DNA of 64,000 bases from Gari tellinella (GCA_922989275.2 OV277858.1:97822794-97886793); one strand, 5' to 3'; positions 21,177 to 33,392 are shown, numbered from the stretch's first letter. The notes: generated from the letters alone by a model not told the origin. Translations and numbers: made by a program.

Positions 21177-21404
21177 ACATATAATTGCTAACTTTAACTT
21201 GCCCGAAACTATGTATGTTATCAAATGAATAATATTGCAATCTATGTGAGCGTTAAGAAACATATATTTAACAAAAAATAAGATCTGTTTGCAGGCAAGG
21301 CTTGCCCGGTTTAAAACTAACAAGTCTAACCAGAATATCTGTTGCGGAGCCAAAATCTAATTTTGTTCCAATTTTGACCTCGATCCCAGGCCAAACATGG
21401 CAGA

Positions 21405-21635
21405 AACTCTTTTTCTCCAAAGCCTGTTTTCAGTGCTGAAGACAAATAGTTGCTTAAAGCAGGTTGAAAGTAAAGCAGACTACTTCTTGAGGAGTGTTCT
21501 GTTCACTTCAGTTTGCTAAAAGCTGCAATCTGCTAGGATATAGGAGATGTTATGAAACATATTTATGTCTGTATCTTATAAAGAGGAAAGAGTTTTGTGG
21601 ATGAATAAAGTAACGACATAAAAAGGGGTATTTAT
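21405..21635. repeat. Degraded A-family MITE; remainder to 22299 without gene
   Basis: GCCTGTTTTCAGTGCTGAAG, AAAGCAGGTTGAAAGTAAAG, CTGCTAGGATATAGGA arms. 21640-22299 is AT-rich with no coding or RNA signal recognised. Confidence 0.5.
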
Positions 21636-22299
21636 GGAATTCTATTATTTTAAGACGAGTGACTGTTCAACGCGAAATAATTCCAATGAGCTTTATTTAC
21701 TACCCTCTTTGGGCATTAAACATCCAGCTGTCTTACAAATAACTCCAAACCCCATTCAAGTTGAAGTCCGATTTAGCGAGGTATACCGGTCACTGCCAAT
21801 GTACGTTAACCCTGTTACTGTGGTAACTCGATGAAATATTGAGACAATTATTGACAAATTTCTCCTTAAAATAGAAAAAGCAAAACAATGCAGAACGTAT
21901 CAAAGGGGTTGTTGTTTTTTCTCCAGTTTTACAAACTTTATTCAAGAATATTACAATCATTTATGTTTAAACACTCACATTCATATCAGATATCGAGAAC
22001 AGAATTACAAACATATATATAATTATATAGTAATTTTTCGTTGGCTATTGAAGGCTGATCAATGTTTGGGTTTGCGTTAGATATACATGTGTTTTTCCAA
22101 TAGCTAGTCTATTTTGTCAAAAAGATTAAGTTGAAGTTAATATTGTTTTGGACTTCGATTAGGTTTCAAAAGTGTGGGTCTAGTCCATATCCAAAGCGTT
22201 CATGTATATGCATAGAAATGTTATACACGTTGGCCTCAGCGTGCAAAAGGTTAGTATGTCATCTGGCAGAAGATGAAACATGAAAAGAGTGAAAACTTT

Positions 22300-23860
22300 T
22301 TATTTATGCTTTTCGGTGGATTACCACGAAATAGCAGTGGATGATCACTTGGTAATCCACTGCAGTGGATTATCACCAATCGCTTTTATTATGAATTTTC
22401 CCCGTAGGGCTCCCCAAGAATCGTAGTCAATCGTGTCTTATCGTTAAATTCCGGCAGTCCGATTTGTCGCGAACTACTCACCGGAAGAGCACGAATCCAA
22501 ACTCGGGAGCAACGAAGTCATTCGGATGACGTCAAATCAACAAATAAGTGACGTCATTATACCGCCAACTGTCACGCACATGTGTTCGACATAAAACGTG
22601 GGGCTCAACACGGGATAATTAATGTACGTTCGCTTTCAATTTTTAAACAATTTCGTTTAAAAAGTGGCTTAAAAGCATAAATAAATAGAATAACTGTGTT
22701 TATTCAGTGTAAGATCGAATTTAATCCATTTCGTGAACATCAGACTGTTATATTTTCACTCGTGGCTTCGCCACTCGTGAAAATATAACGTCTGATGTTC
22801 ACTCAATGGATTAAATTTCGATCTTACACTGAAAAAAACAGTTATCCTCTATTTATTTATGCTTTTCGGTGGATTACCGCAAAATAGCAGTGGATTATCC
22901 CCAAAAATCGTAGTCAATCGTGCCTTATCGTTAAATTCCGGCAGTCCGATTTGTCGCGAACCACTCAACGGAAGAACACGAATCCAATATCGGGAGCAAC
23001 GACGTAATTCGGATGACGTCAAATCAATAAATAAGTGACGTCATCATACGGGAAACTGTTTCGTTAATGTGTTCGATGTAAAATTGTCGAACAATTTCGT
23101 TTAAAAAGTGGCTTAAAAGCATAAATAAATAGAATAATTGTATTTGTTCAGTATAAGATCGAATTTAATCCATTTCGTGAACATCAGACTGTTATATCAC
23201 TCGTGAAAATATAACGTCTGATGTTCACTCAATGGATTAAATGTCTATCTTATACTGAAAAAAACAATTATCCTCTATTTAGTTATGCTTTTAGGTGGAT
23301 TACCACGAAATAGCAGTGGATTATCACTTGATAATTTCACTGCTTTAAGCAGTGGGATTATCGCCACGCGCACTTTTATTATGAATTTTTCCCGTAGGGC
23401 TCCCCAAGAATCGTAGTCAATCGTGTCTTATCGTTAAATTCCGGCAGTCCGATTTGTCGCGAACCACTCAAGGGAAGAACACGAATCCAAAATCGGGATC
23501 AACGCCGTAATTCGGATGACGTCAAATCAATAAATCAGTGACGTCATCGTACGGGAAACTGTTTCAAAAATGTGTTCGATATACTCTTGGGGCTCAACAC
23601 GGGGTAAATCATGTACTTTCGCTTTCACAATTGTCGAACAATTTCGTTTAAAAAGTGGCTTAAAAGCAAAAATAAATAGAATAATTGTATTTTTTCAGTA
23701 TATGATTGAATTTAATCCATTTCGTGAACATCAGACTGTTATATTTTCACTCGTGGCTTCGCCACTCGTGAAAATATAACGTCTAATGTTCACTCAATGG
23801 ATTAAATTTCTATCTTATACTGAAAAAAAAAAACCAATTATCCTCTATTTAATATTGTTA
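22300..23860. repeat. Three tandem copies of a CRE-bearing body plus long hairpin (N array)
   Basis: Bodies begin at about 22300, 22852 and 23275 (TTATGCTTTTCGGTGGATTA) and share GGGCTCCCCAAGAATCGTAG and TTAAATTCCGGCAGTCCG. Each body carries two TGACGTCA sites: 22527/22549, 23014/23036 and 23517/23539, always 22 bp apart. Each body is followed by a hairpin (22691-22844, 23133-23270, 23682-23840) with arms GTGAACATCAGACTGTTATA and TATAACGTCTGATGTTCAC; in copies 1 and 3 the tip is CGTGGCTTCGCCACG. Bodies are flanked by inverted TTTATTTATGC/GCATAAATAAA. No open frame of note. Confidence 0.7.
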
Positions 23861-23864
23861 TATT

Positions 23865-24103
23865 CAGGGCTGCCATAAGTTGACATGAAAAATCCTAAGA
23901 TTTCCAAATTTGCATTTTTCAAGTGCGATTTTATGAATCGTACCTTTACCCATATAGCCTTTTTCTTCTTTTGTTGACATGCGACTACTTAAAGCAGGCC
24001 ATAAGTAAAGCAGAATGCGCCTTATGGCGCATTCTGCTTTACTTTCAGCCTGCTTTAAGCTACCATGTAGATTTAGGAAAAATCCGGAGAAATGGCAGCC
24101 CTG
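23865..24103. mobile_element. B-family MITE with core 1
   Basis: CAGGGCTGCCATAAGTTGAC to AGAAATGGCAGCCCTG. Flanks TATATT and AATATT agree at 5 of 6 bases. Core-1 hairpin at 23992-24061. Confidence 0.7.
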
Positions 24104-24590
24104 AATATTTGATATAACAAATTCGTAGGTTTCATTATCGTACATTAGATCACAGTTATGAGTTGAGATGTGGGGTTATTAGATCACGAGGCCTTTAGTC
24201 GTTGAAATACTCGTCTTATTAGATCTGTGTTACGCGGAATCTGACATGGATCCAAATTGTTTGCATATGTAAGTGCTTTATATGTCCAGAGCCTGGCAGC
24301 GAAAGGGTTTGAAATGTGTGACGATCGGTTTATTTTTGCATTTATCACAATTCTGTTTATACGTGGTGAAATATTATAAAATTTGGGTTGACCACCTACA
24401 TTTACGAATGAGAATATTGTATCAAATATCAGAGACAGTTTCCCGACAGTTTTGTTGAAGGGGTTGTATATTGCTTACCATACAATGTTAAGTTTCACTA
24501 TGCTCAGAATTCAGGTAGACCGTTGTTTATTCATTTATTTTCCATGGCCCTAATGTTAAATTAAGAGTTTGAGTTGACTCTGTGGTAATA

Positions 24591-24796
24591 CAGTAAAACC
24601 TCTCTATTACGACCACTAATTTTTGTTAATTATTAGGGTGTTTACGATAGGTGACCGCTTAAAGCAAGGTGACAGTGAAACAGAAAGCTCCTTTAGGAGC
24701 TTTCTGTTTCACTGCCACATTGTTTTAAGCTGCCACCTCTCTATTATACAATCAATTAGCCTTCGTTTTATTGGTCGTAATAGCGAGGTTTTACTG
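24591..24796. mobile_element. L-family MITE (TA-CAGTAAAACC...GGTTTTACTG-TA)
   Basis: CAGTAAAACCTCTCTATTACG faces CGTAATAGCGAGGTTTTACTG with TA on both sides. The centre is a core-1 variant (TTAAAGCAAGGTGACAGTG, AGCTCCTTTAGGAGCT, and partner). Other copies: 32068-32210 and 57470-57662. Confidence 0.72.
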
Positions 24797-25717
24797 TATT
24801 TTTAAGTTGACGATATACGATACCGTTTCCATTTGGCGATGAAAAGAATGTTTGCCCAACCCACTGGCGGCCATTTAAAGCTAGCAAACTTATTTCAAGA
24901 AGAACTAGACGTAGAAGATTTTTAAAGCTTGTCTATTTGACTGCCATGGTAACCACACTTTCAGTTGGATAACCTAGATACATGGAGTTCAAGAAATCTG
25001 AAATAAATTGCTTAAGTAGTTTCCCCAAGAAGAAATTCGTTACAGAAACAGTTGACACTAAAATGACATCACACAACGGCTGACACAGTGCGATCACAAT
25101 AGCTCACCTTGACACTTCGTGTCAGATGAGCTGAAAATACTAGCACATAATGGACAATGTGCATGCTCAGTACAAATGACTACATAATATGCTTATAAAT
25201 ACGTTCTCTAGCTAAGATCTTGGAGATAGAATGAGAGAGGGGTGGATACTGCATACTCCAATGTTATCAATAGTTTAGTTTAAACATATTTTTATTCCCT
25301 CAAATATACATGGAATTGGGGTTGGGTCACAAGTTATAACAACATTAGATCCGACCCTCCCCCTACAGTGTAAATATACAGTACAGGAATAATGGCATAT
25401 AGATGAAATATGACCAAATTATTTAACAATACTGCTACTAGTTTAATGAAACAGATGTTTTGGACACGTAGCCGATAAATGGTACACGATATTCGAAGTT
25501 TTTTTTACTGGTGAGCTAGATCTACATGTAGCCTACATCGAAAATAAACAGGAACATTTAAGTACACGTGCATTTTATTCGGAATTAGCTGTCTCAAATG
25601 ATTTTTACCTAATTCTTTTTAAAAGGTTGTACAATAACATGTATAATGCAACCTCCTCTTAAAGTGGACACGACCTCAAGTGGAATGGCAGTTTTTCATG
25701 TAGACCAATGCGCCTTT
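24797..25717. other. Intergenic, no gene seen
   Basis: AT-rich. A short palindrome TGACACTTCGTGTCA at about 25110 lies within an AGCTCACC...GAGCT fragment like the one at 55.98 kb. Nothing else recognised. Confidence 0.35.
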
Positions 25718-25751
25718 ATGAACCCATATACTGCCATGGCGTCATCAGCGT

Positions 25752-26001
25752 TTAAAACCCTTTCACCGCCAAAATTATTTTTCAGCTTTTTACCCCTACA
25801 CCGTTATTGAGTCGTCTGCTTCAAATTTATTGTCTGCAATATCATTTCAAAGTTAGAATTCAGAGAGTATGACATAAGAAATATCGAAACGGGTGTCAAA
25901 CAGTTTTGATCCTGATCAGACGCCGCGTAACGCGGCTTCTGATCAGGATCGAAACTGTTTGCAAATTCGACTTTAGGCGACTCCGGTGGTGAAAGGGTTA
26001 A
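25752..26001. mobile_element. D-family MITE nested in another D element
   Basis: TTTAAAACCCTTTCACCGCC to GGTGGTGAAAGGGTTAA, core-2 hairpin at about 25905-25962. The flanks (ACTGCCATGGCGTCATCAGC before; AATTGTCGTCTGCTTTCG after) are halves of a second D element, so one D inserted into another. Confidence 0.65.
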
Positions 26002-26135
26002 CACAATAGTAATAATTGTCGTCTGCTTTCGTTTCTCAAGTTTGAATTCTAGGTATTTTGACTTAAGAAATATATAATTGAGTGTCAAACAATTCGCGTT
26101 TCCGATTTAACATAGCTCTATTTTTTATATAATTA

Positions 26136-26515
26136 TACATTGCTCCCTTCCTACAACGGCCATCCGAACAACGATTCCCTCCTTACAACAACTAGTGTCG
26201 CTTATCCTCAAACAAGAGCATTGTATTTATATGTCTAACGCTTTCACTGATAAATGCAGTATCGTCTGATTAAAATTGTCGTTTGCCGTTTTTCTCAAAG
26301 TTACGTATTGGACGTTTTGACAGAAGAAACATATACGAATGACAAACAGTTTGAACCCAGATCAGACGCCGCGTTACGCGGCGTCTGATCTCGTTTCAAA
26401 TTGTTTGCTTAATTTACTCTTAGGGCAGTAATTTTCCCACCATATAACAACTCCCTCCGAAAAACACACTCGATAGTTGTCTCCAATTGATTGTTGTTGT
26501 AGAGAGGGGTCACTG
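26136..26515. mobile_element. G-family MITE with core 2
   Basis: CATTGCTCCCTTCCTACAAC to GTAGAGAGGGGTCACTG-TA. Core-2 hairpin at 26348-26405 (AACCCAGATCAGACGCCGCG and partner). Confidence 0.62.
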
Positions 26516-26618
26516 TAGTGGTTGTTTTGTTGAAATGTATTGCAGCATGGCCAGCAGTGCAGACTCTATTTGGAGGAGTGTGATCTGGTCATCTCGGTCT
26601 TCACTGTTTTCTTAAGTA

Positions 26619-26965
26619 CAGTAAAACCCCTCTAAACCGGAACCTCTAAATACCGGAATTCTCTCTAAACCGGACAAAAACGTTGGTCCCGTTTCCAACC
26701 CTCCTTTATAATGACCCATTACTCCATAAACATGCCTTTTTATTCCTTTTTACTCCTATTTTCTATATTCTATAGCAGATGACAGCTTAAAGCAGGTTGG
26801 AAATAAAGCTGAATGCGCCATAAGGCGCATTCTGCTTTACTTTCAACCTGCTTTAAGCGATCAGTTATCTTCCATACTAGAAACTATTTATGGGTTAAAA
26901 ACCCCTCTAAACCGGAAACCCCTCTAAACCGGACATTTATGTTGTCCCCACACTTGGTTTCACTG
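26619..26965. mobile_element. K-family MITE (TA-CAGTAAAACCCC...GGTTTCACTG-TA) carrying an A element
   Basis: The shell repeats CTCTAAACCGG at both sides. Inside, 26712-26895 is an A element (CCCATTACTCC to TATGGGTTA) with a core-1 hairpin at 26789-26859. It is in the same relative position as in the K copy at 11757. Confidence 0.7.
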
Positions 26966-27126
26966 TACTTGTTTATAACGACGGTTTTTTGCGAGGGAGC
27001 TAAACAAGTAATACTTGTTTTGTTGTTCTCAATTTATATGTGAAATTGACTGAATCTGCATTAAGTAGTTGTCCTAGATGGCTTAAAGTAGACCGTTTAA
27101 ACATCTACATTACTTATGTCTGTTTA

Positions 27127-27365
27127 CAGTGGAGAATGTGTTATTCTTTCCCAATAAACGCGTTTACGCTAAAACTATTATTTGCAGTGCAAACAGTTTG
27201 GAGCCAGATCAGACGCCGGGTAACCCGGCGTCTGATCAGGCTCCAAAATGTTTGCCACCAAGATAAACATGAATTATCAGAATTGTCAAAAAGTTGTTCT
27301 TTTCTACGTTTTAGTGCTTTGCGTTTGCGTACGTTTTCGTTTAAACGGGAAAGTTTTCTCCACTG
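27127..27365. mobile_element. E-family MITE with core 2 (reverse orientation)
   Basis: TA-CAGTGGAGAATGTG to GTTTTCTCCACTG-TA; core-2 hairpin at 27189-27251 (TTGGAGCCAGATCAGACGCC, tip GGGTAACCC). Reverse-complement relative of 10650-10897. An E-type fragment also lies at about 32742-33015. Confidence 0.7.
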
Positions 27366-27487
27366 TAACTCTTTCACCACTAAGTATCTCTTTTGGGTTA
27401 CTACTTACAAGTTCCCGTGTAGGTCTTTTTAGTAATAAAACACACCCCTACTTGGTATTCTGGATTGTTTAATAAATGCTGCTCTTA

Positions 27488-27600
27488 ATTGGCAAGCAGT
27501 GTAAACTTTGATCAGAGGGCTCCTGTAGGAGCTTTCTGATCTGGGTCTACATTGTTTGCAAATGTAATGGGTATATTTTAATCAGGTACATGGTGTTGAA
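27488..27600. repeat. RG-family MITE fragment
   Basis: CTTTGATCAGAGGGCTCCTG, TAGGAGC, CTGATCTGGGTCTACATTG. Hairpin intact, outer ends lost. Confidence 0.5.
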
Positions 27601-27832
27601 ACAAGCTAGATCTGTGTTACTTATTTGAATTAAAATGGCACTATTATGATTACATATTACATGAGATGCACGTTGAATACTAGAATTAAAAGTACGGGTA
27701 ACGCGGTACGCGTAAACTGTTCCAAACGCCGTTTTTCCCGTCTAAGGCATTGATAGCTATAATAAATATCTTAAAACAAGAATTATCTTTAAAAAAAAGC
27801 GGGGCGAATGGTTGAAGTAATGCTGTACATGA

Positions 27833-28090
27833 CAGGGCTACCATAAGTTGACATGAAAAATCCTAAGATTTCCAAATTTGCATTTTTCAAGTGCGATTTT
27901 ACGAATCGTACCTTTAACCCATAGCCTTTTTCTTGTTTTGTTGACATGCGACCACTTAAAGCAGGCTGTAAGTAAAGCAGAATGCGCCTTAGGGCGCATT
28001 CTGCTTTACTTTCAGCCTGCTTTAAGCTACCAAGTACTGGGAAAAAATCCGGAGATTTAGGAAAAATCCGGAGGAATGGCATGGGTCAGG
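27833..28090. mobile_element. B-family MITE with core 1; second B fragment follows to 28240
   Basis: CAGGGCTACCATAAGTTGAC; core-1 hairpin at 27955-28026 (tip GCGCCTTAGGGCGC); right arm GGAAAAATCCGGAGGAATGG. At 28087 a new CAGGGCTGCCGTAAGTTGAC begins and is broken off near 28220. Confidence 0.62.
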
Positions 28091-28240
28091 GCTGCCGTAA
28101 GTTGACATAAAAATATCCTAAGATATCCAAATTTGCATTTTTCAAGTGCGATTTTACCTTTACCCCATCGCCTGTGTCTAGTTTTGTTAACACTTGGCAT
28201 TCTGCTTTACTTTCAGCCTATGATGCATGTATGTGTTATC

Positions 28241-30192
28241 CATATTAGAGGTTGTCAATACGAATAATGTGTACCTTGAAAGGAATAGCCGGGACGGCAC
28301 TACTGAAGCAAAGCAACAAAATGATTCGCGGATAGCAGACCAATAAGCCCCGCCTCCTCTGCGGAATTGTATACACAAATTCGGCCCATAGAGAAAAATG
28401 CGTTTATACAAATTGAACGTCACTTTGTCCAATGCAATTGAATTGGGTGAATGTAAATATTTGGGAGTGGAGTGACGATCTCATTCAGGAGCATGAATGG
28501 CCTTCACCCTAATCTGACTTCCTAAATACATGTATAGTAGGTACTAAAAAAATATCTTTCAACAACCAATTAACCTTTTGGAACCTCTCACACTGCTTTT
28601 GGAGCCACCAGAAGCGCACCTCTTCAGTCAACACCTTCCATTTTATTTTACGACGAAGGACTTCGGTTGATGGAATGATAAGAAAGAATATAATTCACTG
28701 ATTTTGACCGAAACACTATGATAGGCCAGGAAAAGCGGAATGTCGAAGATATGTATATATTAAACAGATTCTGTATTTTTTGCGGCAGTTACGGTAGATC
28801 TATCATCTGTTTAAATGTGTCGTCTGTCGTTTTTCTCAAAGTTACATATAAGTTGACAATTTGGCAGAAGAAATATTATGACGAGTAACAAACAGCTTGA
28901 TTCCAGATCAGACGCCGCTTCACGTGGCGTATTATCTTGATTAAAGCTGTTTTGCAAATATAAACCAAGTCTTAATTTCCCTCCCTAAAACAACTCACTC
29001 TGAACAGCATACATAATCTGTGTCTCCCATTGGGTTTCATTGTAGAGAGTTGGGCATGCTACGTCATTGCTACAATTGGACTTTTAAAAAAAAAAGGAAA
29101 AAAAGTTATGATTCAAATGAGACTCGAACCTATGACCTTTTGATTGTTAGCACTTAAGTAGAATAGTGGTACATGAATGAGCTGGGTGCTGGGATCCTAA
29201 CACCTTTTATTCATATGCTAATCTAGGACCAGTGGCGATACGGAGTACAAAACGACTGATGTACGTTTTATAATTTTCATTCAAATTAATTCAGATAGTA
29301 CAGCTAGTATAAGATTGAATGAATAATTAATTATTATGATATATTTCCACGTAACCATGTGAATTTAAAAGCTTTTTGTATTACTTTCAGAATTTATTTT
29401 AATTTGCTGAATGTTAGAAATGTTTTATTTAAAGGCACAATCCCGCTCAAATTGGTGTTTAAAACGCGCAATTTCTTATATGTGTGTATTTTCTATGTAT
29501 TAAAACTAAGTGAAATCGAGTGTAAGAAGCCTGACATATGCACCCACTTCGTAAAGAATCCTACCTAAATGTGTCGAGTTCTTATCGTGGTGGTTTACAT
29601 TATAAGCGGGTTTGTTTACAAATAAGATTACGGGCTGGTTCCGAGAACTTTCGATCGATCGCATAAAGGTCACGTGATTGATTCGGCCGCGACAATGTGT
29701 ATACATTACATCAGTTTAACGGCCAAACTTAAAGGAGTTGTTTCTCTTTGGTTGTAAAGCACTCGACTTGTTGTATAGAATTATGCAAATGAGCTTTACC
29801 GAGTATGTCCGTAAATTTTCGTCGCTATTCAAAAATAAACAAACTTGATTACTTGTTTCCACAAATTTCACTGTTCGTTAGCAATATTGCTTCAAATATC
29901 ACCACGTATTACTTCTTTTTATATGGAACGCTTACGATAGTGACATAAATTTCATGTAAGAAAAATGTTGATTCTGATTATGTGGGAGTAATATAGTGGC
30001 TTTAAGATGTCATAAATTTCCCTTCTTCCAATTTCATTGAAAAGTGCAATACTTGCGTTCTTTGAATAGATTCCCGTAAGGGTAATCACTGACGCCTGTA
30101 TTTGTATGCACCGGTCTTCCACCGACGGGGTGAATTAGACTGTGCGTTTGCTGCTCTTTTACAAGAGCAGCAATCGAGTGCCTGACTATGTC
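28241..30192. other. Intergenic; decayed core-2 hairpin and a tRNA-like fragment
   Basis: A decayed core-2 hairpin lies at about 28888-28955 and a G-type arm at 28970-29060. On the minus strand at about 29190-29110, GTGCTAACAATC ... GGTCATAGGTTCGAGTCTC resembles the anticodon and T arms of a tRNA, but no acceptor stem forms. No coding exon recognised in the rest. Confidence 0.35.
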
Positions 30193-30204
30193 TGTAAGTC
30201 ACTC

Positions 30205-31886
30205 GGCTTCTTTGAGTGCTTGGTTATACCTGCAGATGTAAAGAAGAAATTGGATAATCTAAAGTAGATAAATCACCAGGACCGGGTGGCATTAGCCCTA
30301 GAGTACTGAAGGAACTCAGCTCTGTATTATGTACACCACTGGCAATAATATTTAGAAAATCTTTAAGTGATGCTCAGATTCCAGAGGAATGGAAGTTTGC
30401 AAATATAACTGCATTATTCAAAAAAGGTGATAAAAAAGAGCCAAGTAATTACACACCAGTAAGTTTAACTTGCATAGTGTGCAAAGTGCTTGAAAGTCTT
30501 ATCAGAGAGAACATGATTAGTCATATGAAAGTGAACAATTTATTCAGTGAGAAACAATTTGGTTTCATCCCCAAAAGATCAACCGTATACTATTGCAACT
30601 CCTGACAGTATTAGACAAATGGACTGAGACTATAGACTCTGGTGGACATGTGGACGTAGCATATTGTGATTTCATGAAGGCCTTTGATAAAGTCAGTCAT
30701 AGACTACTGATCCACAAACTCAATATATATGGTTTTGGAGAACAGTATATTAAATGGATAGAAACCTTCCTTGAAAACAGAAAACAAACTGTAAGAGTTA
30801 ATGATAAATCATCAAGCCCCAAAGACGTTACAAGTGGAATTCCTCAAGGATCTGTATTAGGACCTCTACTATTTGTTATATTCATTAATGACCTCCCGGA
30901 CAGCCTTCAGAATAACAGTGATATCTATCTTTACGCAGATGATACAAAAATATTCAGGGAAATAAGAAAAATGGAGGACTGTGAAAAGCTTCAAGAAGAT
31001 ATTCATTGTATGCATGACTGGTCTGTTAAATGGCAATTAAAGTTCCATCCTGACAAGTGTAAAACAATGAGCATTAACAGTAAATCAGAGGAAAATACTT
31101 ACCAATACAGTTTAAAAAGCAACATGCCACCCATGGAAAGATCGAAAGCAGAAAAAGATATAGGAGTAATAATTGATTGTAAATTGGACTTTGAGGAGCA
31201 TATTTCGGAGAAAATAAACAAGGCAAACTCAATACTAGGACTGATTCGTAGATCATTTGAATATCTGAACAAGGACACTATGGTTATGCTATATAAAACT
31301 CTAGTAAGACCGCATATTGAATACGCTAATCAAGTGTGGGCACCATACAAGAAAAAACACCTTGACATGATTGAAATTGTACAAAGGAGGGCCACAAGAT
31401 TAATTCCTGGATTTTCTGAAAAACCATATGAAGAGAGATTAAAACTGTTAAAATTACCTAGTCTGGCCTATCGTAGACTCCGTGGTGACATGATAATGTG
31501 CTATAAGATACTGACAAATAAATGTGACTACGATCCAAACAACCTATTCACTAGGAGAAATGATGTGACAAAAGGTAACACCAGAGGTCATGACTATATG
31601 CTCTATAAAAAAAGAGCACGACTAAATATCAGAAAACATTCATTCAGCTATAGATGTGTTGATATCTTGAACAGTTTACCTCCAACAGTAGTGAAAGCGC
31701 AAACAGTAAGATCGTTTGAAAGTAGGCTTGACAAATTTTGGAGTGATCAAGACATTAAATATGACTATAGGGCAACAGTGATTAAGGGTCTCAGTATAAA
31801 CCAAGAAGATCATAATGAAGAACCAGAGCTGGTGTTACAGGACTGACCTTCTACCAGAATCAACTATGTAACTATGTATGTATGTA
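30205..31886 (+). pseudogene. 5'-truncated CR1/jockey-like LINE (reverse transcriptase)
   Basis: The reverse transcriptase runs from DKSPGPGG (about 30265) through FKKGDKKEPSNY, then from 30593 in another frame DVAYCDFMKAFDKVSHRLL, SGIPQGSVLGPLLFVIFIND, the catalytic box YADD (LYADDTKIF) and a thumb/C-terminal region ending at 31846. There are frameshifts near 30260 and 30585, so it is a dead copy. The 3' tail is (ATGT)n. The flanks TGTAAGTCACTC (30193-30204) and TGTAAGTCACTC (31887-31898) are a 12-bp target duplication, fixing both insertion boundaries. Its endonuclease domain is missing by 5' truncation. Confidence 0.85.
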
Positions 31887-32067
31887 TGTAAGTCACTCAG
31901 TTTGTTTCCTTCGCACCACTCCTTTAAGGGGACAGTGCAGTCTGACATATGGTCGTCGGATTCTTCCAGTTCCAAATCATTCCCAAAACGGTCTGCTTTA
32001 TTTCTGCGTTCGATTCTCAAAGCTTGCTTAAATCAAACATACATACTTCGTTTAAAGCTTAATTATT

Positions 32068-32210
32068 AGGGTTTTAAAATAGTTTGATTGCTTAAAGCAA
32101 GGTGACAGTAAAAACAGCTTTCTATTTCACTGTCAACTTTCTTAAGCTGTCACCTGTCTTTAAACACTCAATAAGCCTTCTTTTAGTGGTCATAATAGAG
32201 AGGTTTTACT
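32068..32210. mobile_element. Degraded L-family MITE
   Basis: GCTTAAAGCAAGGTGACAG, TTTCTATTTCACTGTCAAC, right arm GGTCATAATAGAGAGGTTTT. The left terminus has decayed. Confidence 0.5.
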
Positions 32211-33139
32211 AGGGTTCGACTGATTGAGAGATTCCCGAACACCTATATCATACTTCAAATAAACAGTAAGTGGCGAGATGCTTTCCGTTGGCGCAGAATG
32301 TGAATTCGCCTATAACATCCAGATGCCCGTTGCGTGTTATTATTCCCCCCCCCCCCCCCCCACCACCACCACCTTTCACGAAAACGTAACACAAACACAT
32401 AGTACTAACTCGCATTCCGTCTAAAAGATGTTCGAAGAAAACAAAATGTTGGGGAGGGGGAGATTTAATTTTAATCAGAAAAATGTCGTTTTACGGTTTA
32501 TACTTCTTATATTTATAGATAACAGTGGTGTAGATATTTGTGTGCTGTTGAAACCTGTGCTTTGTCTATATTAGTGTTTTCTTCTGACCTGTCCAAGTTA
32601 TGTTTAGATTGGAACATTCTAAAACTTTAAAAGGGATGAGTTTTCTCTACATCCAGTTAGAGATACGGATAGCTGTAATTTTTGTGCGTAATGTTACGGA
32701 GTAATTAGAGCTCGCTCTAATTACTCCGTGGTAATATACAGTAGAGGATACATTATTCTTTTCCGTTTAAACGCAATGCACTAAACTGGGGAAATTTACT
32801 TTTAGAAAGGTTAACTATGGTTTTAATCTGAGTAGCACAGGGGTGCCTGGTTTAAATTTTCATTTTCGTTTTGCTTGATATTGAAATTCCTATAATGCGG
32901 CGTCTGATCAGAGTATACACTGATTGCCTATTTCCCTTTTGTAGGATGCATAAAATACAAGAATGAGGAGAAGGCGTTATTCTTTCCAAATAAACGCGTT
33001 AAAGCTATTATTTCCATCGGAAACAATTCATATATTGCAGTCAACAATGAGTGGTCGTTAAGTACTTTGTTGTTGATTAAAACAAAATTAAGGCTAAAAG
33101 ATCATTCAAATGTCTTTATTGCATGAGATAGAAACACAT
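32211..33139. other. Intergenic, no gene seen
   Basis: Poly-C tract at about 32346-32361 followed by CACCACCACCACC. E-family fragments at 32742-33015. No gene recognised. Confidence 0.35.
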
Positions 33140-33392
33140 AGTATCCCTTTCCCACATAGAAGCGACTTTTAGCGTATTAAATTTATTCCTCCGCTGAACA
33201 AAATAGTTCCTATTTAAACAGTTTTAAACATGCGCCATAAGATATAATGTCTACATATTAGCAGATGGTAGCTTAAACCAGGCTGAAAGTAAAGAAGAAA
33301 TCTCCTTAAGGCGCCTTCTGCATTAATTTCAACCTGCTTTAAGTGGTCCCTTATTTTCAATACTAGAAATAGGCAATCGGGTAAAGGGGTAT
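33140..33392. mobile_element. A-family MITE
   Basis: TCCCTTTCCCACATAGAAG to GGCAATCGGGTAAAGGGG; core 1 diverged at about 33268-33343. Confidence 0.55.

Noticed and set aside
22300..23860. Possible CRISPR-like array
   Set aside because: Three long units with hairpins and no short regular spacers in a eukaryotic genome; it is a tandem transposon-like repeat.
25105..25140. Hammerhead-ribozyme-like words (GTCAGATGAGCTGAAA; CTGATGAG near 51358)
   Set aside because: The CUGAUGA and GAAA core elements are not arranged with three pairing helices; I could not fold a hammerhead.
10725..27432. Open frames containing QTVWSQIRRRVTRRLIR
   Set aside because: Translation of the core-2 hairpin of E elements, not a protein.
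23867..28082. Short open frames containing LKQAESKAECALRRILLY
   Set aside because: This is the translation of the core-1 hairpin and recurs wherever the MITE does, on both strands.
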